64,000 bases of DNA from the NCBI RefSeq assembly GCF_002362255.1, contig NZ_LPVV01000012.1, positions 124,001-188,000 of the forward strand, written 5' to 3'. The stretch's first letter is position 1. Every line of letters begins with the position of its first letter. The notes beneath the pieces are model-generated. The model worked only from the letters and a program-made list of their open reading frames with translations, was not told the DNA's origin and did not search any database. Below are positions 45,910 to 56,511 of the stretch, piece after piece. The stretch is from Microbacterium sp. SZ1. GTDB lineage: Bacteria; Actinomycetota; Actinomycetes; Actinomycetales; Microbacteriaceae. Both the position numbers and the translations under genes were made by a program.

Positions 45910-47321
45910 GGAGCGAGATACTCCTGCAGCAGCGAGTCCCCGCTCTCCGCTGTGAATCCGCTCTCTCGTGCGCGAGTGAGATCCAGCACGCTGTTCCTCG
46001 GACGTGGCGCGACGGGTGCCTTCGCTGCAGCGAAGTAGTCCTCCGTGGACACGCCCGTCACTCGCACGGGGTCATGTCCCGTCAGCTCGAACACACGTCG
46101 CGCGATATCCGCCCACGTGACGACGTCGCCCTCGGAGGTGAGATTGTACACACCGTAGTCGGGACGGGTATCGAGAAGATGGCGGATGAAGCGAGCGATC
46201 TGCGAGGCGAACGTGAGGCGCCCGCGCTGGTCGTCGACCACCTTCGGGTCGATTCCGCGTTCGGCCAGTGACGCCATGGTCCTGACGAAGTTGTTGCCCT
46301 CGCCGATGACCCACGAAGTGCGCACGATGTAGTGTCGCGGCGCGGTCGCCACGGCGATATCGCCTGCGGCCTTGGTCTGCCCATAGACGCCGAGAGGGCA
46401 CAGCGCGTCGTCCTCGCGATATGCACGGTCGGAGCTGCCGTCGAACACGTAATCGCTCGACACGTGAACGAGGGTGATGCCGTTCGCCGCCGCGATCCGT
46501 GCCAGCGCGGCGGGACCCGAGGCGTTGGCGGCCCACGCGTCGACGCGGCCCGCGGCTGACTCCGCCGCGTCGACGGCGGTATAGGCGGCCGCGTTGATGA
46601 TGGTGTCGTAGTCGCGCCAACGTCGCGCTGCGACGAGATCGTCCGACGCGAGATCGAGGTCGGAGCGGGTCGCCCAGTCGACGTGCTCGAGACCATCGAG
46701 CTCCGCACGCAACGCGGTGCCGAGCTGACCGCCTGCGCCCACCACGAGAATCTTCCGCGGCGCGACCGGCTCGACGTCGGAGAGGCGCGGATGCGCCAGA
46801 TCCTTGGCCGACACCTCTGCCTCGGACAGGGCGATCGGCCATTCAATCGCGGCCGTCTCGTCGGCGAGGTTGAGGAACGAGTACGTCGCATCGGACGACC
46901 AGTGATCGTTCACGAGGTACGTGTAAGCGGTGTCGGGCTCGAGCGTCTGGTAGGAGTTGCCGACTCCGCGCGGTACGAAGATCGCCTTGGACGGGTCTAG
47001 TTCGACCGTGAAGACCGCACCGAACGACGGACCCTCACGGAGATCCACCCAGGCTCCGAAGATGCGTCCGGTGGCGACCGAGACCCACTTGTCCCATGGC
47101 TCGGCGTGGATGCCGCGGGTGGTGCCGACAGCGTCATTGAACGATACGTTGTTCTGCACTGGTCCGAAATCGGGGAGCCCGACGGCGGCCATCTTCTCGC
47201 GCTGCCAGTTCTCCTTGAACCAGCCCCGGGAGTCGCCGTGCACCGGCAGATCGAAGACGACCAGACCGGGGATCGAGGTCTCGGTGACGTTCAGCTGTTT
47301 GCCGAACTCGATGTCGCTCAC
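45906..47321 (-). CDS. RmlC-RmlD fusion (dTDP-4-keto-rhamnose epimerase/reductase)
   Basis: The 471-residue protein joins the last two dTDP-L-rhamnose steps. Residues about 1-185 are a cupin RmlC: DLPVHGDSRGWFKENWQ, TRGIHAEPWDKWVSVATG (catalytic His) and KAIFVPRGVGNSYQTLE. Residues about 190-471 are RmlD: KILVVGAGGQLGTALRAEL (NADPH site), NAAAYTAVDAAE, VSSDYVFDG and YGQTKAAGD (YxxxK). The GTG at 47321 has AGGAG 4 nt upstream. It is followed by the overlapping acyltransferase gene. Such fusions are frequent in Microbacteriaceae. Confidence 0.93.
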   Translation of the reverse strand: MSDIEFGKQLNVTETSIPGLVVFDLPVHGDSRGWFKENWQREKMAAVGLPDFGPVQNNVSFNDAVGTTRGIHAEPWDKWVSVATGRIFGAWVDLREGPSFGAVFTVELDPSKAIFVPRGVGNSYQTLEPDTAYTYLVNDHWSSDATYSFLNLADETAAIEWPIALSEAEVSAKDLAHPRLSDVEPVAPRKILVVGAGGQLGTALRAELDGLEHVDWATRSDLDLASDDLVAARRWRDYDTIINAAAYTAVDAAESAAGRVDAWAANASGPAALARIAAANGITLVHVSSDYVFDGSSDRAYREDDALCPLGVYGQTKAAGDIAVATAPRHYIVRTSWVIGEGNNFVRTMASLAERGIDPKVVDDQRGRLTFASQIARFIRHLLDTRPDYGVYNLTSEGDVVTWADIARRVFELTGHDPVRVTGVSTEDYFAAAKAPVAPRPRNSVLDLTRARESGFTAESGDSLLQEYLAP

Positions 47322-47328
47322 GTTGCTC

Positions 47329-49202
<1,874 letters not shown>

Positions 49203-49301
49203 ATCGTGCCATATGTCTCCTGGAGACCCGAGGCATACGTCCCGACTTGCGTCACTTCAATCACACTGGCAACATTCGTCACTTTCCGCCACAATGAGCA
49301 T

Positions 49302-52052
49302 GTGACCGGCTCATCCCACACCCGACTGCGTCGACTCGTCTCGAGCGCTGCGGCCGTCGTCTTCGCGGCTTCGCTTCTCGTAGCGGTACCCATGAGCGCG
49401 TCCAGCGCGGCGATCACCGACCGGCCGGCTGCTTCGGGCGTGGCGACCGTCGCCGGCATCCCTCAGGCGGAGATGGGGCTCGCGAAGGCCGCGAACCTCT
49501 CACTGTTCCGTGCGGGAAACATCATCTCGGATGCGACGTTCTTCAATGCGTCGACGATGAGCCCCGCGCAGATCGACTCGTTCTTCCGCGGCAAGGTCGC
49601 CAGCTGCCAATCCGGCTACGTATGTCTCAAGGATTATCGCCAGAACACACCGAACAGGCCGGCAGACAGGTACTGCAACGGGTACAGCGGCGCAGGCAAC
49701 GAGTCCGCCGCGACGATCATCTACCGGGTGGCGCAATCGTGCGGCATCAACCCGCAGGTCTTCATCGTCATGCTGCAGAAGGAGCAGGGGCTCGTCACTC
49801 ACACGTGGCCCAGCTCCTGGCGCTACGACATGGCGCTCGGCCAAGGGTGTCCGGACACGGCGCCGTGCGATCCCGCCTATGCCGGCTTCTTCTATCAGAT
49901 CTACGGCGCTGGCCGCCAGATGAAGATCTATGCCGAGGGCCGCTACTTCACGTACTACGCCCCTGGCAACACCTGGAACATCCTCTACCACCCGAACACT
50001 GCCTGCGGCCGCGGTCCCGTGTACATCGAGAACGTGGCGACCGCAGCGCTCTACTACTACACGCCGTACCAGCCGAACCGGGCTGCCCTCAACGCCGGTT
50101 ACGGCACAGGCGACGGGTGCTCCAGCTACGGCAACCGCAACTTCTATCAGTACTTCATCGACTGGTTCGGCTCTGTCAGTTACGACGTGGTCGGCGGCTT
50201 GGCGACTTACTGGGCGTCTCAGGGCGGAGGCAACGGCGCGCTGGGTCAGCCGATCGGGGCGATGACCACCTGGCCGAACGAGGGATGGTCGCAACCGTTC
50301 GCGGGCGGCGACGTCTTCCAGAAGATCGGCACCACCGCCGTACACTCGGTGCGCGGCGCCTTCAAGGCGGAGTACGGCAGGGTCAACGGATTCCGGAGCG
50401 GACTGGGTTGGCCGACCAGTGACCAGGTCGGCGTGTCCGGCGGGCTCTACCAGGACTTCGAGAACGGCCGGATCTACACGAAATCGGGCGGGGCCGGGGT
50501 CGCGATCGCCGCGCCGATGTTCGCGGAACACGAGAAGCAGCGCAACGTCTTCGGCAGCCTGGGATGGCCGAAAGCGCGTGCATACCTCACGGCCGATGGC
50601 TCACGTCAGGACTTCGACTCGGGTTCCATCTTCGCCAACTCCTCAGGCGTGTTCACCCTTCCCGCCGACATCGTGTCCGCGTATGATCGCGCGGGCGGCA
50701 TCTCGCAGATGGGGTCTCCGACCTCGACGGTCGTGAACGACGCCCTCGGGCAGTACGTCTCGTTCACGGCGGGATGGATTCAGCGCAGCGGATCGACGCT
50801 CGTCCTCGTCAAGGGCGCGCTCGGCAAGGCCTATGCAGCCCTGGGTGGCGGATCGGGCAAACTCGGCGCGCCGACGGGCGCCGAGCGTCTCCTACCCGGC
50901 GGCGGGTGGACGCAGAGCTTCACCGGTGGCGCCCTCTACCATTCGTCTTTCGGAACGTACTCGGTCACCGGATTCTCGGCAGAGCTCGCGGTACTGGGCG
51001 GCGTTGACGCCTTCGGCTACCCGAGCGCGGAGGCCGTCGTCGACGGATCGCGCAGCTCGCAGCAGTTCGGCTCTCGGAGCATCGCAAAGGCCACTCCCAA
51101 CGGCGCCGCGTACGTCATCACGGGCGCGATCGGCTCGCATTATGCGAGTGCGGGCGGCGTCAAGAGCTTCCTGGGAGCCCCGATCGCCAAGGAGCGCACG
51201 CAGGGCGGCGGCTGGATCCAAGACTTCGAAGGCGGCCGCATCCTGCACTCGGCGTACGGTACCTTCGGCGTGCCGACTCCGATCGTGAAGGTGCTCGACG
51301 CCAACGGAGGAATCGCCTCAAGGATCGGGTGGCCCATCGCTGCCCCTGTGCAGACCTCGGACGGATGGCGCCAGGACTTCTCAGGCGGCACGCTTCTCGC
51401 CAGCACGAACGGAGCGAAGAGCGGAGTGGTCGTGGGCGGGATCATGAACGTCGCGCGCAGCTACAACGCGTTCGGTGACATCGGCTACCCCGTGGAGAAG
51501 GAGAACCTGACGACGAACGGCTGGCGTCAGCGCTTCGACACCGGCACGATTTTCGTTCCGAACGCCTATGCCCCCAGCGTCGTGAGCGGCGCTGTGCACC
51601 AGTTGTACGTCACGTTGGGCGGCGAGACCGTCACCGGGGTCCCGACCGGCCCCGCGACCGTCATCGGCAACGGGCGCAGCCAGCAGTTCCAGAGATTCGG
51701 TCTGTACAGCAACCCGGCGACAGGGACATGGCAGTCCAACGGGCTGATCAGAGATCGGTACAGCGTGCTCGGCGGTGCTGCGGGGGTGCTCGGCTGGCCC
51801 ACCGAATCTCTGACGACGATCTCCGGAGGCTGGCGACAGTTGTTCACAGGCGGCGCGATCTACTCGACTGCCGGCGGATCGGTTTACACCGTCAAAGGCT
51901 CGATAGGCGGCGAGTACATCCGTCGAGGGGCCGAGAAGGGCGCCCTCGGATGGCCGGTCGGCAACGAGGCACTCGTGGGTGGGCTGTGGTCGCAGAAGTT
52001 CCAGAACGGCACTCTCGTCCTGCTCCCCGGCGGAGACTTCGAAGTGCGCTGA
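49302..52052 (+). CDS. Secreted LGFP-repeat protein
   Basis: This 916-residue exported protein has a GTG start, a basic N-terminus and a signal peptide (RRLVSSAAAVVFAASLLVAV, cleavage probably after SSAA near residue 39). Residues about 55-300 form a globular domain with four or more cysteines (QSGYVCLKDYRQNTPNRPAD, VMLQKEQGLVTHTWPSSW) reminiscent of peptidoglycan-lytic or surface-binding domains. From about residue 320 to the end lie about twelve LGFP-type repeats, seen as LGQP, LGWP, LGAP, FGYP, IGWP and similar, each followed by a W-x-Q-x-F-x-G-G strand. LGFP repeats are thought to bind the cell wall. Function unknown; it lies beside wall-rhamnose genes. Confidence 0.9.
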   Translation: MTGSSHTRLRRLVSSAAAVVFAASLLVAVPMSASSAAITDRPAASGVATVAGIPQAEMGLAKAANLSLFRAGNIISDATFFNASTMSPAQIDSFFRGKVASCQSGYVCLKDYRQNTPNRPADRYCNGYSGAGNESAATIIYRVAQSCGINPQVFIVMLQKEQGLVTHTWPSSWRYDMALGQGCPDTAPCDPAYAGFFYQIYGAGRQMKIYAEGRYFTYYAPGNTWNILYHPNTACGRGPVYIENVATAALYYYTPYQPNRAALNAGYGTGDGCSSYGNRNFYQYFIDWFGSVSYDVVGGLATYWASQGGGNGALGQPIGAMTTWPNEGWSQPFAGGDVFQKIGTTAVHSVRGAFKAEYGRVNGFRSGLGWPTSDQVGVSGGLYQDFENGRIYTKSGGAGVAIAAPMFAEHEKQRNVFGSLGWPKARAYLTADGSRQDFDSGSIFANSSGVFTLPADIVSAYDRAGGISQMGSPTSTVVNDALGQYVSFTAGWIQRSGSTLVLVKGALGKAYAALGGGSGKLGAPTGAERLLPGGGWTQSFTGGALYHSSFGTYSVTGFSAELAVLGGVDAFGYPSAEAVVDGSRSSQQFGSRSIAKATPNGAAYVITGAIGSHYASAGGVKSFLGAPIAKERTQGGGWIQDFEGGRILHSAYGTFGVPTPIVKVLDANGGIASRIGWPIAAPVQTSDGWRQDFSGGTLLASTNGAKSGVVVGGIMNVARSYNAFGDIGYPVEKENLTTNGWRQRFDTGTIFVPNAYAPSVVSGAVHQLYVTLGGETVTGVPTGPATVIGNGRSQQFQRFGLYSNPATGTWQSNGLIRDRYSVLGGAAGVLGWPTESLTTISGGWRQLFTGGAIYSTAGGSVYTVKGSIGGEYIRRGAEKGALGWPVGNEALVGGLWSQKFQNGTLVLLPGGDFEVR

Positions 52053-52094
52053 CCGCGCGATGAGCGCGCAGTGGCCCGGTATCATCGAGAAGCC

Positions 52095-52820
52095 ATGGTT
52101 GATTCACTCCCCACGCTCATCATCGTCCCCGCGTGGAACGAAGAGCAGAACGTCGGCAACACGGTCCGCGAGATCATGAGTCTCGAGGCGGGCTACGACG
52201 TCGTCGTGGTCGATGACGGTTCCACCGACAGAACTGCGGAGGAGGCGCGGCAGGCGGGCGCGGACGTGCTGGTCCTGCCGTTCAACATGGGCGTGGGTGG
52301 CGCCATGCGCACGGGCTTCACCTACGCCCAGCGTCATGGATATGCCCGCGCGATCCAGGTGGACGCGGACGGCCAGCACAATCCCCAGGACATCGCCGTC
52401 GTGCTCGACGGCCTGCAGAGCGCAGACATCTCGATCGGCGCCCGCTTCGCGGAAGTCGGAGACTACAAGGCGCGCGGCCCGCGCCGATGGGCCATGAAGA
52501 TGCTCGCCTCGGTACTGTCGAGGGTCGGCCGGACTCGCCTCACGGATGTCACTTCAGGGTTCCGAGCCGGGAACCGCCGGGCGATCGACCAGTACGTCCG
52601 CTACTACCCCGCGGAGTATCTCGGCGACACTGTCGACTCCCTGGTCAGTGCTCTCCATTCGGGCCTCACCGTAACCCAGGTCCCGGTCGCGATGCGGCCC
52701 CGCGCATATGGGCGCCCGAGCCAGAATCCCTTCGGCGCCACCGTATACCTACTGCGAACGACGTTCGCACTCACGCTCGCGCTCCTTCGCGGCAGCCGTT
52801 CCGGAAAGGCATCGGCATGA
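52095..52820 (+). CDS. GT2 glycosyltransferase, polyprenyl-phosphate sugar synthase-like
   Basis: The 241-residue transferase is of the DPM1/dolichyl-phosphate mannose synthase type: PTLIIVPAWNEEQNVGNTV, VVDDGSTDRTAEEA, LPFNMGVGGAMRTGF and QVDADGQHNPQDI (DAD metal site). The acceptor motif DVTSGFRAGNRRAI is followed by no C-terminal membrane domain. It probably loads a sugar onto a polyprenyl phosphate for use outside the membrane. ATG at 52095 is preceded by GAGAAG. It overlaps the DUF2304 gene by 4 nt, a very common actinobacterial GT2-DUF2304 pair. Confidence 0.9.
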   Translation: MVDSLPTLIIVPAWNEEQNVGNTVREIMSLEAGYDVVVVDDGSTDRTAEEARQAGADVLVLPFNMGVGGAMRTGFTYAQRHGYARAIQVDADGQHNPQDIAVVLDGLQSADISIGARFAEVGDYKARGPRRWAMKMLASVLSRVGRTRLTDVTSGFRAGNRRAIDQYVRYYPAEYLGDTVDSLVSALHSGLTVTQVPVAMRPRAYGRPSQNPFGATVYLLRTTFALTLALLRGSRSGKASA

Positions 52821-53227
52821 TCATCGCCGCTGGCATCGCCTTCGCGCTCATCGTCGTCACCCTGATCATCGTGATGCTTCTGCGCCGTCAGCTCCGCGAG
52901 AAGTACGCGATCCTCTGGCTTCTCATCGGGATCACGATACTGATCCTGTCGATCTTCCCCTCGTTGCTGATCGGACTGTCCGCCTTCCTCGGCGTCGCTG
53001 TTCCGTCGAACCTCATCTTCGCTCTCTCGATCGTGCTGCTCGTCGGAGTGACGCTGCATCTATCCTGGGAGCTGTCGCAGGCGGAAGACGAGATCCGCCG
53101 CGTGGCCGAGGAGGTCGCGATCCTCCGGACTTCTGTCGAGAAGCTCGAAGCTCGCGGCGATACCGATGCACTCCCCGCCCCAGCGGACAGGATCTCGACA
53201 CGGACCGACACGAATGACGAGCACTGA
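52817..53227 (+). CDS. DUF2304 membrane protein
   Basis: The 136-residue protein has three membrane helices (IIAAGIAFALIVVTLIIVML, ILWLLIGITILILSIFPSLL, SNLIFALSIVLLVGVTLHL) and a cytoplasmic coiled coil (EDEIRRVAEEVAILRTSVEK). DUF2304 proteins almost always follow a DPM1-like GT2 as here and may anchor it at the membrane. ATG at 52817 overlaps the GT2 stop. The flippase start lies 14 nt inside its 3' end. Confidence 0.9.
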   Translation: MIIAAGIAFALIVVTLIIVMLLRRQLREKYAILWLLIGITILILSIFPSLLIGLSAFLGVAVPSNLIFALSIVLLVGVTLHLSWELSQAEDEIRRVAEEVAILRTSVEKLEARGDTDALPAPADRISTRTDTNDEH

Positions 53228-54470
53228 CGGCGGGGGTTCGGCGCTGCGCTGGCTCCTGCTTTCGACGGCCGTCGCCGGCTTCCTCGGGTATGTGATCCAG
53301 GTCGCGGCGCCGCGCCTCCTGGACGGCTCCTCGTACGTCTCGTTCTCTGTGACGTGGTCGACCGTCTACCTCGGCGTGGCGGCGATGTCCGGGGTGCAGC
53401 AGGAGGTCGCTCGAGCAGCGCGCCCCTCGCGCGATCACAAGCCGAACACGGTCCTGCGCTCGTTCACACTCAGCGCGATCGCCGTCGTCATCGTCGTCGC
53501 GCTCGGCGTGGCCGCCTGGCTCACGGCGACCACTCTGCCCCTCCCCTTCGTCGCTCTCGGGACGGTACTGAGCATCGCGTTCGTCGGCTACCTCGTCAAC
53601 GCCGTGCTCAGCGGCGCCCTCTATGGATTGCAACTCTGGCGCGGCGTTGCTCTCATCACTGCGCTCGACGCGGTTCTCCGCATCATCTTCCTCGCGGTGG
53701 CGTTCGCGCTGGGTGCTGACCCCCTGTGGCTCGGTCTCGGCATCGCCTTCCCGTTCGGGCTGTCCTTCGCCCTTGCTTGGCTCGTGCTGCGTCGGGGCGT
53801 CGTGGGCCGTTTCGCCCTGGACGTCGGCTTCGCGAAGCTGTCGCGCAACGTCCTCAGCACGGTGGGCGCTGCGGCGTGTAGCGGTGTGATGATCTCCGGT
53901 CTCCCGCTGCTCATCGGCGCGACTTCGGCGACGATCCCGGCATCGGCCGTCGGCGCGTTGCTCATGGCCATCAACCTCACGAGGGCCCCGATCGTCGTTC
54001 CGGTCGTGGCGATGCAGAGCTATCTGATCTCGGCGGTCTTCCGGGATCGCGATTCCGTGGCGCCGCGGCGTCTGTTCGGCCTCCTCGGGGTGGCGATCAC
54101 GGTCATGGCCGCGCTGTCCGCGACGGCGTATTTCGTCGGTCCCTGGCTGGTCGCGCTGATCTCGGCGGGGTCTTTCGATATCGACGCCCATGTCATCGCA
54201 ATCGTGGTGTTCAGCGCGGGCCTGGTCGCATTGATGTGCGTCACCGGCCCGGCCCTGGTCGCGCGCGGCGGTCACCTCGCGAACGTCGTCGGCTGGAGCC
54301 TGGCAGCTGCGCTGACCGTCGCGTGCCTCGTGCTCCCCGTCGACTTCACCGTCCGAACCCTACTCGCGCTCACTGCGCCGGCGATCGCAGGTCTCGCAGC
54401 CCACGTCATCGCGCTGCTCGGCGCGGCGCGGCGTACCCGACCCCCCGCGCCTGACGGCATGCCGTGTTGA
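53214..54470 (+). CDS. Polysaccharide flippase-like membrane protein (Wzx/MATE fold)
   Basis: The 418-residue, about 12-helix protein resembles Wzx/MATE/MVF-type flippases: [38 protein letters not shown] near residue 60 and internal two-fold arrangement. It would move lipid-linked sugar units across the membrane. Start is the ATG at 53214, overlapping DUF2304 by 14 nt. The presence of both a flippase and the ABC exporter suggests more than one glycan or export step. Confidence 0.78.
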   Translation: MTSTDGGGSALRWLLLSTAVAGFLGYVIQVAAPRLLDGSSYVSFSVTWSTVYLGVAAMSGVQQEVARAARPSRDHKPNTVLRSFTLSAIAVVIVVALGVAAWLTATTLPLPFVALGTVLSIAFVGYLVNAVLSGALYGLQLWRGVALITALDAVLRIIFLAVAFALGADPLWLGLGIAFPFGLSFALAWLVLRRGVVGRFALDVGFAKLSRNVLSTVGAAACSGVMISGLPLLIGATSATIPASAVGALLMAINLTRAPIVVPVVAMQSYLISAVFRDRDSVAPRRLFGLLGVAITVMAALSATAYFVGPWLVALISAGSFDIDAHVIAIVVFSAGLVALMCVTGPALVARGGHLANVVGWSLAAALTVACLVLPVDFTVRTLLALTAPAIAGLAAHVIALLGAARRTRPPAPDGMPC

Positions 54471-54485
54471 CTGCGACCCCTCGGC

Positions 54486-54491
54486 TAAGAT
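54486..54491 (+). promoter_or_regulatory. Candidate -10 box (TAAGAT) of the gmd operon
   Basis: TAAGAT lies 49 nt before the gmd ATG, with TTGACT at 54467-54472; the 13-nt spacing is shorter than ideal. A Shine-Dalgarno AGGAG precedes the ATG. Confidence 0.4.
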
Positions 54492-54540
54492 GGTCGAGGC
54501 TCACGCCAGACCATCGTTCTCCCGATCCAGGAGCAAATCC

Positions 54541-55569
54541 ATGACCGAAAGCCTGGCGCCGAAGCGCGCACTCATCACCGGAATCACCGGGCAGGACGGC
54601 AGCTACCTCGCTGAGCTCCTCCTCTCGAAGGGGTATGAGGTCCACGGCTTGATCCGTCGTTCTTCGTCGTTCAACACACAGCGCATCGACCACATCTACC
54701 AGCCCGCGCAGTCGGAGGACCACCGGCTGTTCCTGCACTTCGCGGATCTGGCGGACGGGTCGCGTCTGGTGACGCTCCTCAACGAGATCCAGCCCCATGA
54801 GGTCTACAACCTGGCTGCGCAGTCGCACGTCCGCGTGAGCTTCGACGAGCCCGAGTACACCGGCGACGTCACTGGCCTCGCGACGACTCGCCTTCTCGAG
54901 GCCATTCGCGCCGCCCACGTCGACTGCCGTTTCTACCAGGCGTCCAGCTCCGAGATGTTCGGCGCCACGCCGCCGCCGCAGAACGAAGAGACACCGTTCT
55001 ACCCGCGCTCCCCGTACGGAGTCGCGAAGGTCTACTCCTACTGGATCACGCGCAATTACCGCGAGGCGTACGACCTGTTCGCTGTCAACGGCATCCTGTT
55101 CAATCACGAGTCTCCGCGCCGAGGCGGCACGTTCGTGACTCGCAAGATCACCCGCGCCGTCGCCCGCATCGCCGCCGGGCAGCAGAAGGAGCTCTACCTC
55201 GGCAACCTCGACTCCGTGCGCGACTGGGGCTACGCCCCCGAGTACGTCGAGGGCATGTGGCGCATGCTGCAGCACGACGAGCCGACCGACTATGTCCTGG
55301 CAACGAACACCGCGTACACGGTCAAGGACTTCCTGCGGTTCTCGTTCGAGCACGTGGGACTCGACTGGGAGAAGTACGTAAAGTTCGACGAGCGCTACCT
55401 CCGACCCACCGAGGTCGACGCCCTGATCGGCGACTACAGCCGTGCGAAGGATCTCCTCGGCTGGGAGCCCAAGGTGCTCACGCCGCGCCTCGCACAGATC
55501 ATGGTGGATGCGGATGCCGCGACGCTTGAGGTCGAGGGACGCCACTACGTCGATCAGGTTCAGAGCTGA
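54541..55569 (+). CDS. gmd: GDP-mannose 4,6-dehydratase
   Basis: The 342-residue SDR makes GDP-4-keto-6-deoxy-D-mannose. Diagnostic segments are [36 protein letters not shown], the catalytic QASSSEMFG (Ser/Glu), [14 protein letters not shown] (YxxxK) and [17 protein letters not shown]. The mannose precursor can come from manA in this window. Its product feeds the next two genes, which are separated by 3 nt and a 4-nt overlap, so the three form one operon. Confidence 0.96.
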   Translation: MTESLAPKRALITGITGQDGSYLAELLLSKGYEVHGLIRRSSSFNTQRIDHIYQPAQSEDHRLFLHFADLADGSRLVTLLNEIQPHEVYNLAAQSHVRVSFDEPEYTGDVTGLATTRLLEAIRAAHVDCRFYQASSSEMFGATPPPQNEETPFYPRSPYGVAKVYSYWITRNYREAYDLFAVNGILFNHESPRRGGTFVTRKITRAVARIAAGQQKELYLGNLDSVRDWGYAPEYVEGMWRMLQHDEPTDYVLATNTAYTVKDFLRFSFEHVGLDWEKYVKFDERYLRPTEVDALIGDYSRAKDLLGWEPKVLTPRLAQIMVDADAATLEVEGRHYVDQVQS

Positions 55570-55572
55570 CAC

Positions 55573-56511
55573 GTGCGCGTATTGATCACCGGCGCCGGGG
55601 GGATGCTCGGCTCCAGTATCTCCGAGCGGTGGTCGTCTATTCGCCCGAAGGATGAGGTCGTCGCGCTTCGTCGAAGCGACGTCGACCTCCGCGACGCCGC
55701 GGCGACCGATCGTGTCATCCGGACGGCGAGACCCGATCTGATCGTCCACGCGGCGGCCGTCGTCGGCGGAATCGCCGACAAGCTCGCGCGCCCGCTCCCC
55801 TACCTCCTCGACAATCTCGCGGTCGACCGCGCGGTGATCGACGCGGCGGTGGCGAGCGACGTCTCCGGGATGCTCTACGTAGCGAGCGCCGCGGCCTATC
55901 CGGCGGCGGCGCAGAGCCCGATCGACGAGTCGCAGCTCTTCCACGGCGAATTGGAGTCCGCCAACGAGGGCTACGGGCTCGCGAAGCTCACCGGAATGAC
56001 TGCCGTCCGCTATGCCGCGGCGCAGACCGGTCGGACCTACCGATCGATCCTGCCGTCCAATCTATACGGACCGAACGACACCTTTGCGTCCGATCGCGCC
56101 CACCTCATCGCGTCCACGCTGCGCAAGGCGCACGAGGCGAAGGCGGCCCGAGCGTCATCCGTCTCGGTCTGGGGCGACGGCACCGCACGGCGAGAGTTCA
56201 CGTACGCGCCCGATCTCGCCGAGTGGCTGGTCGGTAGCGTCGACGACATGGCAGCCTGGCCGCCCATCATGAATGTCGGCGCCGGTACCGATCACAGCAT
56301 CCGCGAGTTCTACGAGATCGCCTGCGAGGTGGTCGGTTTCGACGGCGACCTGGAGTTCGATATCACGCGTCCGAGCGGGGTTCCGCAGCGTCTGATCGAC
56401 TCGTCCGTCGCCCGTAGCCACGGCTGGGCACCCACGACCGCGATGGCCGACGGCATGCGGTCGTGCTACGACTCTTACCTGAGACAGATTGCGAACGGAG
56501 AACTTCGATGA
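55573..56511 (+). CDS. GDP-L-fucose synthase/ColC-like reductase lacking the epimerase Cys
   Basis: The 312-residue SDR is homologous to GDP-fucose synthase and ColC: RVLITGAGGMLGSSI (NADPH site), HAAAVVGGIADKLARP, NEGYGLAKLTG (YxxxK), LPSNLYGPNDTFASDRAHLI (catalytic His) and WGDGTARREFTYAPD. Aligned to E. coli WcaG, the GSSCIYP motif reads ASAAAYP: Ser107 is kept but the epimerase Cys109 is Ala. C4 reduction should remain; C3/C5 epimerisation is doubtful. Beside a ColD homologue, it probably reduces a GDP-4-keto-3,6-dideoxyhexose, as ColC does in colitose synthesis. GTG start at 55573. Confidence 0.85.
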   Translation: MRVLITGAGGMLGSSISERWSSIRPKDEVVALRRSDVDLRDAAATDRVIRTARPDLIVHAAAVVGGIADKLARPLPYLLDNLAVDRAVIDAAVASDVSGMLYVASAAAYPAAAQSPIDESQLFHGELESANEGYGLAKLTGMTAVRYAAAQTGRTYRSILPSNLYGPNDTFASDRAHLIASTLRKAHEAKAARASSVSVWGDGTARREFTYAPDLAEWLVGSVDDMAAWPPIMNVGAGTDHSIREFYEIACEVVGFDGDLEFDITRPSGVPQRLIDSSVARSHGWAPTTAMADGMRSCYDSYLRQIANGELR

